From JAJPKK01 sp963844635 (lineage in GTDB: Bacteria; Pseudomonadota; Alphaproteobacteria; Rhizobiales; Xanthobacteraceae): a stretch of 64,000 bases of DNA. The DNA is taken from contig CAWJPD010000003.1 of NCBI GenBank assembly GCA_963844635.1, positions 992,001-1,056,000 of the forward strand. Reading direction: 5' to 3'. The position numbers were made by a program, and so were the translations under genes. This document shows, piece after piece, positions 38,359-46,526 of the stretch. The notes under the pieces were generated by a model. It was given only the letters and a program-made list of their open reading frames with translations. It was not told where the DNA came from and made no database searches. Within the stretch, counting starts at the first letter, position 1. The number at the start of each line of letters is the position of its first letter.

Positions 38359-38562
38359 ACGTGAGCCGGATTAAGGCACCGGAACGGCAGCGATACGAGG
38401 CCAAAGTCGCACGATGTCCACACGCTTTCGAAGGTTTCGAATCGGGTAGGGGTGACCGCACGAAATCCGACGAATTGAGTTAAAAAAATCGCGTGTTGCG
38501 CCGCGGTGACAGCTATCGGCTCGGCACTACGTTAATTTCTACACATTGAGGGGGGGAAACCG

Positions 38563-39297
38563 ATGATCGGGCACTGGGCACGCGCACGGTTCGGGGCAGC
38601 AGCGGTTCTGGCACTTTGCAATTCGGCCCACTCGGCCGATATGTCCAGTCGCAACGGCAGTGCGCCAGTGATCGGCGCTCCTTTGTACGACTGGTCGGGA
38701 TTTTATATCGGAGGGAGTTTCGGAGGCGCTTTCAGCCGCGAAATCGCCTCGACTCCGCCCGGCGACTATACGACCGATCCGAGCGGCGTGCTCGGTGGCG
38801 TCCAGATCGGTTACAACGTTCTTTTCTCGCCGAATTGGCTCGTGGGGATCGAGGGACAATTCGATTGGACCACCACGCACGGGGTCAACCTCTCTTACGG
38901 AGCACCCGGCGTCGCGATTACCAGCAATCACAATTGGTACGATACCTTGGACGGTCGGCTCGGCATCGTTCAGGGGCCGCTGCTTTATTATATTCAAGGC
39001 GGCGTCGCCTGGATGAATGCCGACGAGTATCTGACCACAGTCATCAACAACCAGACTGCGACCGCATGGGTCGGAACCACCCGCGCTGGATGGAATCTCG
39101 GCGCTGGGCTGGAATATATGCTGGCGCCGAACTGGTCGGCCAAACTTGAATACGACTTCCTCGAATTCGGAAATGAAAACCTTCCCGCCGGTCTTCCGAT
39201 CCCGGGTGCTTCGATCGGTTTCGCGACCCAGGTCCATCAGGTCAAATTGGGCGTGAACTATCATTGGATACCGGGAACGCTCTTTGGCATCTTCTGA
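38563..39297 (+). CDS. Outer-membrane beta-barrel protein (Omp25/RopB-like)
   Basis: A 244-residue small barrel protein. A signal peptide (GAAAVLALCNSAHSA) is followed by PLYDWSGFYIGGSFGGAF, the typical first strand of the Hyphomicrobiales Omp25/Omp31 group, then alternating strands such as SGVLGGVQIGYNVLF, GWNLGAGLEYMLAPNWSAK and EYDFLEFG, ending GTLFGIF with the terminal Phe used by the Bam complex. A GGGGG-rich ribosome site precedes the ATG. It lies 200 bp after the binding protein and may belong to the same regulated locus or stand alone. Eight strands are likely. Confidence 0.85.
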   Translation: MIGHWARARFGAAAVLALCNSAHSADMSSRNGSAPVIGAPLYDWSGFYIGGSFGGAFSREIASTPPGDYTTDPSGVLGGVQIGYNVLFSPNWLVGIEGQFDWTTTHGVNLSYGAPGVAITSNHNWYDTLDGRLGIVQGPLLYYIQGGVAWMNADEYLTTVINNQTATAWVGTTRAGWNLGAGLEYMLAPNWSAKLEYDFLEFGNENLPAGLPIPGASIGFATQVHQVKLGVNYHWIPGTLFGIF

Positions 39298-39959
39298 GGC
39301 TTGACGCCCCTCAGTTCCTTACCGATCGTCTGCGCGCCGGACATCAGGGCTGCGCCGGGACCAAATGAATGGCAGCCAAATGGCAGCTCCCTCACCTATG
39401 CCTTATAGCGATAGCCTTATAGAAAAACGGCAATACATATTATAGCCGCGAAAGTGTACGGTGCGGGGGGCCGGGTAGGCCGCAAAGAAGCGTCGACAAA
39501 TTCAGTGCCGACGAACCCTGCTGGTTGCGTTCGAGCGGGCCTATGGTGTGGCGCCGCGGCCGCCTGCCTGATTGCGTGAAAGAATTGCCCGTTCGAAACA
39601 GCCGTTGCGCTTGAAAATCAGGTTTTGGCCCAGCGTGCAGTTTGTCGCAACCGCGTGCTCGCATTCGGCGCGTCGGGCTGCCACCCTTCCGAGATGACGA
39701 AAGGTTTACTCAAGCCATTTGATCGATCGGCGCCGATGATGCTAGGCTGATGGTCAGATTGTCGGTGAGGGTTGGAGTCCGTCGGCATTAGCCTGGACAT
39801 CGGGGCCCAGACAAACATCCAGCACGTGATCAAGAGACGAAGGCGATCAAGAGGCGTAGGTGACAAGAGACGCAGGCGCGACACATCGACTTCACGGGGC
39901 GAGGGCCGCGATGCGTCTCGGAGACAAGCAAATTCGAATGCATTGAGGGAGGCCAGCCC
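39298..39959. other. Gene-free stretch with GCCTTATAG repeats
   Basis: No supported gene in 662 bp. GCCTTATAG occurs at 39400-39408 and again as GCCTTATAGAAAAAC at 39414-39428, the same 15-mer as in the element before the TonB receptor. Several short minus-strand frames lie here without ribosome sites or domains. GAGGGAGGCC just upstream of 39960 is the ribosome site of the next gene. Confidence 0.5.
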
Positions 39960-40430
39960 ATGCTGCTCGGACTGTCGATCTTACTCATATGTCATGGGAT
40001 CCTCGCGGTCTTCCTGCTTGGCGCGATCACGCACCAGGCCGTTGGCGTCTCGTGGCCTGTCGGCAAGCGCGCGAGCGGCTTTGTCAGCGCGGTGCGCGGT
40101 GTGAACGGCATGACCTATACCAATGTCGTCATCCTGCTGTTCGTGGTGACCTTCATCGTCGGAACCATTATTTATCCGACTTATCGGTTGAATGTGCGCA
40201 CAATCCTGCAGGAATATCGGCTGTTCCGGCCCGAGGGGTCATTCGAATTGAAGGAGCATTTCCTCGCGACCGGTCTCGCGCTGCTTCCCGCCTACTGGTA
40301 TTTCTGGCGGCGTGCCAGCCCCGAAAACCGCCTGACCCGCATCATGCTGACGGCCATTCTGGCCTTCGACGTGTGGTGGGGCTTCCTCACCGGGCACATC
40401 ATCAACAACATCCGCGGATTTGGAGCCTGA
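39960..40430 (+). CDS. Four-helix membrane protein of unknown function
   Basis: A 156-residue integral membrane protein with helices near 2-22, 53-73, 98-115 and 127-149. Histidines fall in or near the helices: His12, His25 (ITHQ), His99 (KEHF) and His145 (TGHIIN), a spacing that could bind haem, though no cytochrome b signature is recognised. Also notable are YPTYRLNVR after helix 2 and LPAYWYFWRR after helix 3. GGGAGG precedes the ATG. It lies two bases before the next membrane-protein gene, so they are probably co-translated. Similar proteins occur in soil proteobacteria without assigned function. Confidence 0.6.
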   Translation: MLLGLSILLICHGILAVFLLGAITHQAVGVSWPVGKRASGFVSAVRGVNGMTYTNVVILLFVVTFIVGTIIYPTYRLNVRTILQEYRLFRPEGSFELKEHFLATGLALLPAYWYFWRRASPENRLTRIMLTAILAFDVWWGFLTGHIINNIRGFGA

Positions 40431-40432
40431 CC

Positions 40433-40831
40433 ATGAGCGACATTGCAAAAACCGGAATTGGGAGCGCCGAACTCTCGAGGTCGGAGGCGAAGAGGACCGA
40501 CTGGGCACGCGTGGAGCGTCTATTCCCCGCCTTCGGTGCCATCTATGCGGTCGTGTATGCGGTCGTGCTGTACCAGGACCTGCCGCTTGTCTCCTATCAT
40601 CCACGGCTTGGATTGTGGGAATGGGGACACGCCCCAAGTATCAATGGGCCCGTCATGTATTGGTACGGTCTCGCGCTGATGGCGCTCGTCGTGTCACTGC
40701 CGCTGACGGCAATCCTCTACTTCGTGCCGGACTCCGTGGTGCGACGGGTGTGGCCAGGCTTCGCCTGGTTGCTGCCAATCGGGGCGATGATCTCGTTCAT
40801 CTGGCTGCTATACCCGTATTACACCAAGTAG
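40433..40831 (+). CDS. Three-helix membrane protein of unknown function
   Basis: A 132-residue protein with a charged N-terminus (MSDIAKTG...EAKRTDW) and helices near 31-46, 73-95 and 104-127, separated by the loop SYHPRLGLWEWGHAPS. It ends WLLYPYYTK. The start is set two bases after the preceding stop codon; a longer overlapping frame is a shadow. It is probably the partner subunit of the upstream four-helix protein. No family recognised. Confidence 0.55.
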   Translation: MSDIAKTGIGSAELSRSEAKRTDWARVERLFPAFGAIYAVVYAVVLYQDLPLVSYHPRLGLWEWGHAPSINGPVMYWYGLALMALVVSLPLTAILYFVPDSVVRRVWPGFAWLLPIGAMISFIWLLYPYYTK

Positions 40832-41077
40832 CCACACCAACGAACGTCGCTCCCGCGGAGCGGAGCAAGCGGCGCATCTCGATCTCGCGTGAAGCCGCGG
40901 CTCGCGTCGGCGATCTCGCGGCTTCGTCCTTTAGGATTAAATGGAACGCGGAGGTGTCGGCCGGCCTCCGCGAGAGAGCGTACGGACCGGGACGCCGAGG
41001 CTTAGCTTGATCGCCGGGAACCATCACCGTCGGGGATAATTGTAAAGGCAAGCTCCCGAACGGTGAGGAACCAACTC

Positions 41078-41557
41078 ATGCGTACGTATCTCCCCAAAAC
41101 CCTCCTTTGCGCCGCAGCCCTTTCTGTTGCTTTCGCAACTGCCGCTTCGGCGGCACCCGAGGTCAAATCGCAGAAACAGGTTCAGCAGGCGCTCGGGACG
41201 TTAAACCGGGTGGTCGATCATACCGGCCGACTGATCTCGCAGAAGAAGTATGGCCTGCTGCCTAGCGAAAACAATGAGTTTAAGGAAGGCGTTGCTGCGC
41301 TACAGCAGACACTCTCCGGTCAGCCGGCCGACTTGAAGTCGAGCGTCGGACCGATGTTGAAGAAGGCGAGCGACCAATCCCAGGATATGGCCAACGCTGC
41401 AAACAGCCGTGACCGGTCCAAGGTCCTGTCCAGCCATGCTGCGCTTGCCAACTCGGTGAAGCAGATTATTGCTGCGTTCCCAGCAGATGCACAGCCGGGC
41501 CGGCCGAATGTGGCGCGTGAACGAGAAGAAGAGAAAGTCCGCGCGCAGGCCAAGTAG
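41078..41557 (+). CDS. Secreted helical protein of unknown function
   Basis: A 159-residue protein starting MRTYLPKTLL, with a clear signal peptide ending ASAAP. The mature part is helical: QVQQALGTLNRVVDHTGRLI, then NNEFKEGVAALQQTLSG and VGPMLKKASDQSQDMANAA, giving four predicted helices, and a charged tail (REREEEKVRAQAK). The arrangement recalls small periplasmic four-helix bundles such as cytochrome c', but there is no CxxCH haem site. GTGAGGAAC lies upstream. It lies between the membrane pair and the carboxypeptidase-like gene and may belong to the same module. Confidence 0.5.
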   Translation: MRTYLPKTLLCAAALSVAFATAASAAPEVKSQKQVQQALGTLNRVVDHTGRLISQKKYGLLPSENNEFKEGVAALQQTLSGQPADLKSSVGPMLKKASDQSQDMANAANSRDRSKVLSSHAALANSVKQIIAAFPADAQPGRPNVAREREEEKVRAQAK

Positions 41558-41611
41558 CCGTATGCGCGGTCCCTAGTGATCTCGACTCCAACGCTTGAAA
41601 CCCTTTTTGGT

Positions 41612-41726
41612 GTCATGCCCCGCTTTAAGCGGGGCATCCAGTAACCACATGAGTGCCAGCGGAAAGCGATACGTTCAAACGCCACTCCGGTGGTTACTGG
41701 ATCGCCCGGTCAAGCCGGGCGATGAC
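41612..41726. repeat. Paired-hairpin intergenic repeat
   Basis: Two GC-rich hairpins (CCCCGCTTTAAGCGGGG and CGCCCGGTCAAGCCGGGCG) are bracketed by inverted ATCCAGTAACCAC / GGTGGTTACTGGAT arms, and the whole begins GTCATGCC and ends GATGAC. Elements of this kind are common between genes in Bradyrhizobium-like genomes. They are non-coding and may act as bidirectional terminators or be small mobile elements. Confidence 0.7.
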
Positions 41727-41900
41727 GGTTGAGGGAGCCAAGCGTCAGTGCCGGAACACAAGTGATCGGCGGGCAGTCCGGTCATCCCGGCCGGGCTTCC
41801 ATGACGGGCCTCTGCTTTGCGCGTGATCTCCGGAAATGCCACGCGCCAAATCACACGGATCGAGGACGGAGGTAAATTAAAACCGACCGCGTCTCTAACA

Positions 41901-42032
41901 GCTGCGGGAAGGCGAAATTGCCGGCGCTCGGGAACGGGATTACAGCTGCGGGAAGGCGAAATTGCCGGCGCTCGGGAACGGGATTACAGCTGCGGGAAGG
42001 CGAAATTGCCGGCGCTCGGGAACGGGATTTTT
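41901..42032. repeat. Three 44-bp tandem repeats
   Basis: Three consecutive copies of a 44-bp unit start at 41901, 41945 and 41989, each beginning GCTGCGGGAAGGCGAAATTG; the third diverges only in its last bases. The unit length is not a multiple of three, so the overlapping open frame that spans it is not likely coding. They lie about 150 bp upstream of the carboxypeptidase-like gene. No spacers, so not a CRISPR array. Confidence 0.9.
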
Positions 42033-42179
42033 CCCGGGTGCCCGGCGCCAGGTCGAGAAGGGCCACCCGTGACGCATGCGCCAATAATGACTGCCTCGCA
42101 TTCTTCCCACCACCACGGTCATGGAGTAAGGTGCGCCCACCTCGGATTGGTCAGCAACACGACACGAAGGGCGATCACG

Positions 42180-42590
42180 ATGAAATCATCAACACCTGCA
42201 TACCTGCTGCTGGCACTTGCGGTAGCGTTGCCGCTTGCAGTGACGAGCCTCGCATGGGCGGGCGGCGCGGCGCTCGACGAGGATGAGGAAGACGACAGTC
42301 TCGCCGGAGTTTCGTTCTTTGGTTTTGCCAAGGATCTTGACCGCGGCGGCGGCGTTCCCGATGCCAAGGTCACGGCCGAGATCAAGAACCGCAATGCCAG
42401 CCTTGTGACTCGGACCGACGACCAGGGGCATTACAAATTTTCGGGCTTCAGCAAGGAGATTGATCCTAAGGACGTAGAAATCACCTGCACCCGGGATGGC
42501 CTTAAGCTGCTGCGCACATTGCGTCGCAGCGGGGATAACCCCGGCGGCGCGTCGGTCGTCGAGGTCGACTGCCTGATGGTGAAGCCCTGA
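42180..42590 (+). CDS. Secreted carboxypeptidase-regulatory-like domain protein
   Basis: A 136-residue protein with a signal peptide (YLLLALAVALPLAVTSLAWA), an acidic linker (LDEDEEDDSL), then one beta-sandwich of the carboxypeptidase regulatory-like type: GVPDAKVTAEIKNRNASLVT, RTDDQGHYKFSGFS and VEITCTRDGLKLL. Two cysteines near the end may form a disulfide. The ATG at 42180 is used; the long upstream frame runs through the 44-bp repeats. The next gene also carries this fold at its N-terminus, so the two probably work together outside the cytoplasm. Confidence 0.65.
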   Translation: MKSSTPAYLLLALAVALPLAVTSLAWAGGAALDEDEEDDSLAGVSFFGFAKDLDRGGGVPDAKVTAEIKNRNASLVTRTDDQGHYKFSGFSKEIDPKDVEITCTRDGLKLLRTLRRSGDNPGGASVVEVDCLMVKP

Positions 42591-42612
42591 TCGCGTTTGG
42601 CTCGCGTGTCCG

Positions 42613-44289
42613 ATGTGGCGTCGCTTTATCCCGTACTGGACGATCGCAGCCGTAAGTTGTGCCGTGTTGACCTCGGCGGGGCAGGGCTTCGCCGAGACCG
42701 CGGCAACCGCAGCATCACCTGCGCTCACCGGACTTGTCACCTCGCCCCAGGAGGGCGCCATGGAGGGCGTGCTTGTCAGCGCCCAGCGTGACGGCTCACC
42801 TGTCTCCGTCACGGTCGTGACCGACGCTACCGGGCACTACGCCTTTCCCGCCGACCGCCTCCCTTCCGGCCGTTACGGGCTGCGCATCCGAACCACCGGT
42901 TACGAGATCGCGAGCCTTGCGGCCCCGGAAATTGTGGCGGGCGTCACGACGACGGCCGACATTGCTTTGCGCAAGCTCGCCGACTATTCCGCGCAACTCA
43001 CCTCGACCGAGTGGTTGATGAGCATGCCGGGGACACCGGAGCAAAAGCGACCGCTGATTGAATGCATGAGCTGCCATACACTCGAGCGTGTCGTGCGCTC
43101 CAAGTTCACTGCCGACGAGTTCGTAAGCGTGCTCAAGCGAATGGCGAATTATGCCAACAACTCCACGATGGCGCGCGTGCAGATGCGGGCCTCCGAGCGC
43201 GATGTTCCGGAGGACCGCGCGCGTCGGGTGGCCGAATATCTGGCTTCTGTCAATCTAAGTCAGCGCGACCACTGGAATTATGAGCTGAAGGTTCTGCCGC
43301 GTCCGACCGGTCGCGCTACCCGCGTGATGGTCACCGAGTATGACCTTCCGCGCAAAACCATCGCGCCTCACGACGTGCGCACCGATGCCAACGGCTTTGT
43401 CTGGTACTCGAACTTCGTCGAACCTTATATTGGACGCCTTGATCCCCGGACCGGCGATCACGCCGAGTTTGCCTATCCGTTGCCGAAACCGGAGTTCCCC
43501 GCGGGTGCTCTGGCGCTTGAGGCAGACCAGGACGGGAATTACTGGCTCGCCCTGATGTTTCAGGGCGGTCTCATGAAGTTCGACCCTCGCACCAAACAGT
43601 TTCACCATTACCCGTTGCCGCCCGAGATGGACAGCGACACCGCGCAGCAGTCGATGGTGATGCCGAGCCAGTCGAAAGTCGACGGCAAGGTTTGGACGAA
43701 CGACGTCAATTCGCATTCGATTCTGCGTCTCGACCTCGTCAGCGGAAAATACGAGAGTGTCGATCCGTTCGCCGGAATGCCGATCGGCGTCAACCGCCAG
43801 CATTCGCCTTACGGCATGGTCGCCGATAAAGACAACAATCTTTATTTCATGGACTTTGGCGACGAGAACATCGGACGCGTAGACGCAAAGACGTTTCGCG
43901 CGACCATCTACCCGACCTCAACCGCGCATTCGCGACCTCGCCGCGGCATGCTCGACGACAAGGGGCACCTGTGGTTTGCCGAATTCGCGGCCAACAAGGT
44001 TGCGATGTTCGATCTTGACCGGGAAAGTATCAAGGAATGGGACGTGCCGACCCCCTTCACGTTTCCCTATGACGTTTTCCTGGACCGCAGCGGCGACCTA
44101 TGGAGCGGCTCGATGTCGAGCGACCGCGTGCTGCGATTTGACCCGCAAAGCGGTGCCTCCATTCAATATCTGCTCCCGCGTCAGACCAACATTCGCCGCA
44201 TCTTCATCGACAACAGCACCACCCCGGTCACATTCTGGGCCGGTAACAACCACCACGCGTCCATCTTGAAGCTCGAGCCGCTGGACTGA
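42613..44289 (+). CDS. Periplasmic fusion: carboxypeptidase-regulatory domain, c-type haem site and Vgb-like beta-propeller
   Basis: A 558-residue secreted protein. A signal peptide (ending QGFAE) is followed by a regulatory-like beta-sandwich (40-115), a helical segment with a CMSCH haem c motif at 151-155 and RMANYANNSTMARVQMRA, then a propeller from about 235 to the end. Propeller blades carry the virginiamycin-B-lyase pattern: DVRTDANGFVWYSNF, IGRLDPRTGDHAEF, GNYWLALMFQGGLMKFDP, KGHLWFAEFAANKVAMFD. Bacterial homologues with a haem site are thought to be periplasmic redox or binding proteins rather than antibiotic lyases. It is probably the terminal gene of the 40-44 kb module. Confidence 0.75.
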   Translation: MWRRFIPYWTIAAVSCAVLTSAGQGFAETAATAASPALTGLVTSPQEGAMEGVLVSAQRDGSPVSVTVVTDATGHYAFPADRLPSGRYGLRIRTTGYEIASLAAPEIVAGVTTTADIALRKLADYSAQLTSTEWLMSMPGTPEQKRPLIECMSCHTLERVVRSKFTADEFVSVLKRMANYANNSTMARVQMRASERDVPEDRARRVAEYLASVNLSQRDHWNYELKVLPRPTGRATRVMVTEYDLPRKTIAPHDVRTDANGFVWYSNFVEPYIGRLDPRTGDHAEFAYPLPKPEFPAGALALEADQDGNYWLALMFQGGLMKFDPRTKQFHHYPLPPEMDSDTAQQSMVMPSQSKVDGKVWTNDVNSHSILRLDLVSGKYESVDPFAGMPIGVNRQHSPYGMVADKDNNLYFMDFGDENIGRVDAKTFRATIYPTSTAHSRPRRGMLDDKGHLWFAEFAANKVAMFDLDRESIKEWDVPTPFTFPYDVFLDRSGDLWSGSMSSDRVLRFDPQSGASIQYLLPRQTNIRRIFIDNSTTPVTFWAGNNHHASILKLEPLD

Positions 44290-44373
44290 TGTTCCGGTCG
44301 GACGGAGCGCTGCCTGCTCGAGCGGCTAGCGAGTTCGGGGTTCGGATTGGCCTCCTCGGAATGCCTTGCGCTT

Positions 44374-44475
44374 AGAGCGGGATGCGTTCAGCTTGAATCG
44401 CCTCCCGCTCGATCATCATTGATTTTGCGCATGATCTTGTCCGAAAAGTCTGCAACTTTACGGGATCATGCGCTT
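44374..44475 (+). repeat. Interspersed palindromic repeat, copy 10
   Basis: Forward copy without the long spacer: AGAGCGGGATGCGTTCAGC to GATCATGCGCTT. It is the first of a head-to-tail pair. Confidence 0.9.
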
Positions 44476-44578
44476 AGAGCGGGATGCGTTCAGCTTAAAT
44501 CGCCTCCCGCTCGATCATCATTGATTTTGCGCATGATCTTGTCGGAAAAGTCTGCAACTTTACGGGATCATTCGCTAA
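44476..44578 (+). repeat. Interspersed palindromic repeat, copy 11 (tandem with copy 10)
   Basis: Near-identical to copy 10 (a few base changes, such as GTCGG for GTCCG and ATTCGC at the end). Tandem arrangement with such high identity indicates recent duplication. Together the pair fills most of the 344-bp gap after the propeller gene. Confidence 0.9.
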
Positions 44579-44633
44579 CAACCAAAGAGCGCGTTAGAAG
44601 GCGTGCGATTCAAGCTTGAATTGGAATTATGCG

Positions 44634-44948
44634 TCAGCGGCCCGTGGCTTTTCCGAGCGGCTGACGGCGGCTGGGCTTGCGCTCCACCACCACGGCGCGC
44701 GGGGCACCCGATCGGCCGACCACGGCGACGGTGTTCACGTCCTTGCGTATTGAGGTGCGTCGTGCCGCCGCCTTCAAAACCTCGGGTTTGACCTGTTCCG
44801 ACGGTAGGCCGATCAAAGCGGCGGCAATGACGATCTGTTCCTCCAGATCGTTGGTAATGCCGCTAGCGGCGAGAACAGCTTCCGTGACCGTAGGAGGATC
44901 TCGCCGGACCCGCCGGGAGCCGTATTTCGTTTTCCAAACTTCGCTCAT
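44634..44948 (-). CDS. Conserved small hypothetical protein
   Basis: A 104-residue soluble protein: MSEVWKTKYGSRRVRRDPPT, an acidic amphipathic helix (ITNDLEEQIVIAAALIGLP), a second helix (EQVKPEVLKAAARR), and a basic Arg/Val-rich end. Similar short proteins with the MSEVWKTKYGxRRVR start occur throughout Bradyrhizobium-like genomes. GAGGTAAGGAC precedes the ATG. Two helices after a basic N-terminus could suggest nucleic-acid or protein binding, but there is no recognised domain. The upstream frame extension is rejected because it has no ribosome site. Confidence 0.65.
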   Translation of the reverse strand: MSEVWKTKYGSRRVRRDPPTVTEAVLAASGITNDLEEQIVIAAALIGLPSEQVKPEVLKAAARRTSIRKDVNTVAVVGRSGAPRAVVVERKPSRRQPLGKATGR

Positions 44949-45144
44949 GTCCTTACCTCTATGGCCGTGCGCCTCTACGCTCCCGACCGAAGCAGCGTTA
45001 ACGTCTTGATAGGTGCGGTGTTCCGCCGTGGGCGACGGCGACCCAGCGCAGTCGGGTCGCCCGCCACTGCCCCAATACTGACATCTCTGGTGAAAGCGTA
45101 AGCAACACGCGTGATTCTCTGCGCAGCAGAGTTTACGTCCGCCG

Positions 45145-45938
45145 TTACAGGTCGTTCTTCTTGGCGCCCGTAGCTGACGACGACTGCTGATTTGTTCCAG
45201 CGTCATCGCCGCCCAGCAGCTTTCCTCCGGCGGCGATCGCCTTTCCGGGAAGGGCGATCACCCAATTCACGGAGTTTCCAGTCGCGTTCGCGGCGGTTCC
45301 TGCAAATGACGAAATCGAGGAGAAGACGTTCGCGGCCAAGCTGCGGGGTGCAGGCGTCGGTTCGGACTGAACCGGTGCCGTGCCGTTCACAACCATTGGT
45401 GGCAGTGTCGTGACAGCTCCGGCGCCGGAGGGCGTCGAGAGAGGCAGCCCAGGCGGCGGCGCGGAAGAGGGGGGTGCCAGCGCAGCAACCGTGGCTGGTG
45501 CGGCCTCGGCCTTGGAACGCGCACTCGGCGGCCGACCGGCGGGCAAAGGCGTCATGGCGGCGCGATCCGGGCGCGCCTTCGTCTCTGTCGCGACAGAAGC
45601 GGCGGCGGGAGCGGTCACAGGCGCGGTGCTTGCGGCGGCACTGACGGGGGGGTCGGGCGGAGAGCGGGTGTCACCTCGGCAGGTACCTGCGGGTTCTCGC
45701 GCCGATCTTTGAGCATCTGGCGGGTCAGCTCGCGTCGCTGTTCAGCAGACATCTCCTCGCCAGGCACTGCAACCGGCGTCAGCCGGTCAACGGCTTCCGG
45801 TCCTCGCACCGGTTGCACAGCATACAGCACGTATACCGCTACGGCGCTTGCAATCGCCGCAGGCACGATCGTCAGGATCAAAGCGGACGAAAATAGTCCA
45901 CGCAAAAGGAGTCCGCGCACTGACCTGGCCGGTTGCAT
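45145..45938 (-). CDS. Single-pass membrane protein with Pro/Ala-rich tail (frame break in a G7 run)
   Basis: Starts MQPARSVRGLLLRGLF, followed by one membrane helix (SALILTIVPAAIASAVAVYVLYAV) and an acidic helix (EEMSAEQRRELTRQMLKDRR). A long Pro/Ala/Ser-rich low-complexity region follows, and a more ordered C-terminus (ANVFSSISSFAGTAANATGN). The frame changes at the seven-G run at 45646-45652; removing or adding one base merges the two frames. Homopolymer length error is the simplest explanation. No domain recognised; a periplasmic linker protein is possible. Confidence 0.45.
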
Positions 45939-46201
45939 CGCCGTCCCTTTCCGCACCTCATCAAGCGGCCGTTTTCGGCAATTGCGTGTCCCAGTACAGG
46001 CATTTCCTGGTACGCGTGACCTCCCTGAGCATTCGAGGCCAGCTGCCATCGACCGACGGCACGAGCATAATAATTTGTTAGGGTGAACAGAATGTGAATT
46101 TGGACGTGCCCCGGCATCCCTGCCGTGCGCCGACCGCAGAACGCCTCAACCAAAGAGGTAGCCTGCTCCGGCAGTTTCGGCGCATCCTGGTAACGCAGCC
46201 G

Positions 46202-46408
46202 TTACGGCCTTGGCGCCGCCGCTGGCATGTCGCTGAAGAGGATACCGCCTTTCGCCTTGTCCTCCTTGGCTGATTCGACGATGGTGATCGTGACCGCGCT
46301 CGCATCGACCTTGTAATTCTTTACGACGGCCTCGGTGAAATCCTTGATCAGTGCACGCTTCTGTTCGATCGACCGGCCGCTCAGCGCATAGAAAACCACT
46401 TCCGGCAT
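46202..46408 (-). CDS. 4-oxalocrotonate tautomerase-family protein
   Basis: A 68-residue small enzyme. After removal of Met the chain starts with the catalytic proline (MPEVVFYALSGR). The rest matches the beta-alpha-beta fold: SIEQKRALIKDFTEAVVKNY, then AVTITIVESAKEDKAKGGIL. GGGAG lies eight bases before the ATG. The family catalyses keto-enol tautomerisation through Pro1, usually as a hexamer or trimer of dimers; the natural substrate here is unknown. No aromatic degradation genes are adjacent. Confidence 0.8.
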   Translation of the reverse strand: MPEVVFYALSGRSIEQKRALIKDFTEAVVKNYKVDASAVTITIVESAKEDKAKGGILFSDMPAAAPRP

Positions 46409-46526
46409 CCGACTCTCCCTGTCTTGCAGCTGCAAGGTAAAACATTTTTGCGGGCGCGCAACTTCCGCAACTCTGGCCGGCACGTGAGGGACCGGGCGTC
46501 ACGCGCCCGCCACATAGGGGGCCTGC

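Noticed and set aside
41901..42032. Possible CRISPR array
   Set aside because: Repeats are contiguous with no spacers and no cas genes are in the window.
41817..42179. Open frame running through the 44-bp repeats into the carboxypeptidase-like gene
   Set aside because: The peptide there comes from the repeats, whose period is not a multiple of three; a signal peptide starts at 42180.
42613..44289. Virginiamycin B lyase (antibiotic resistance)
   Set aside because: The propeller is fused to a haem c site and beta-sandwich and is secreted, unlike the cytoplasmic resistance enzyme.
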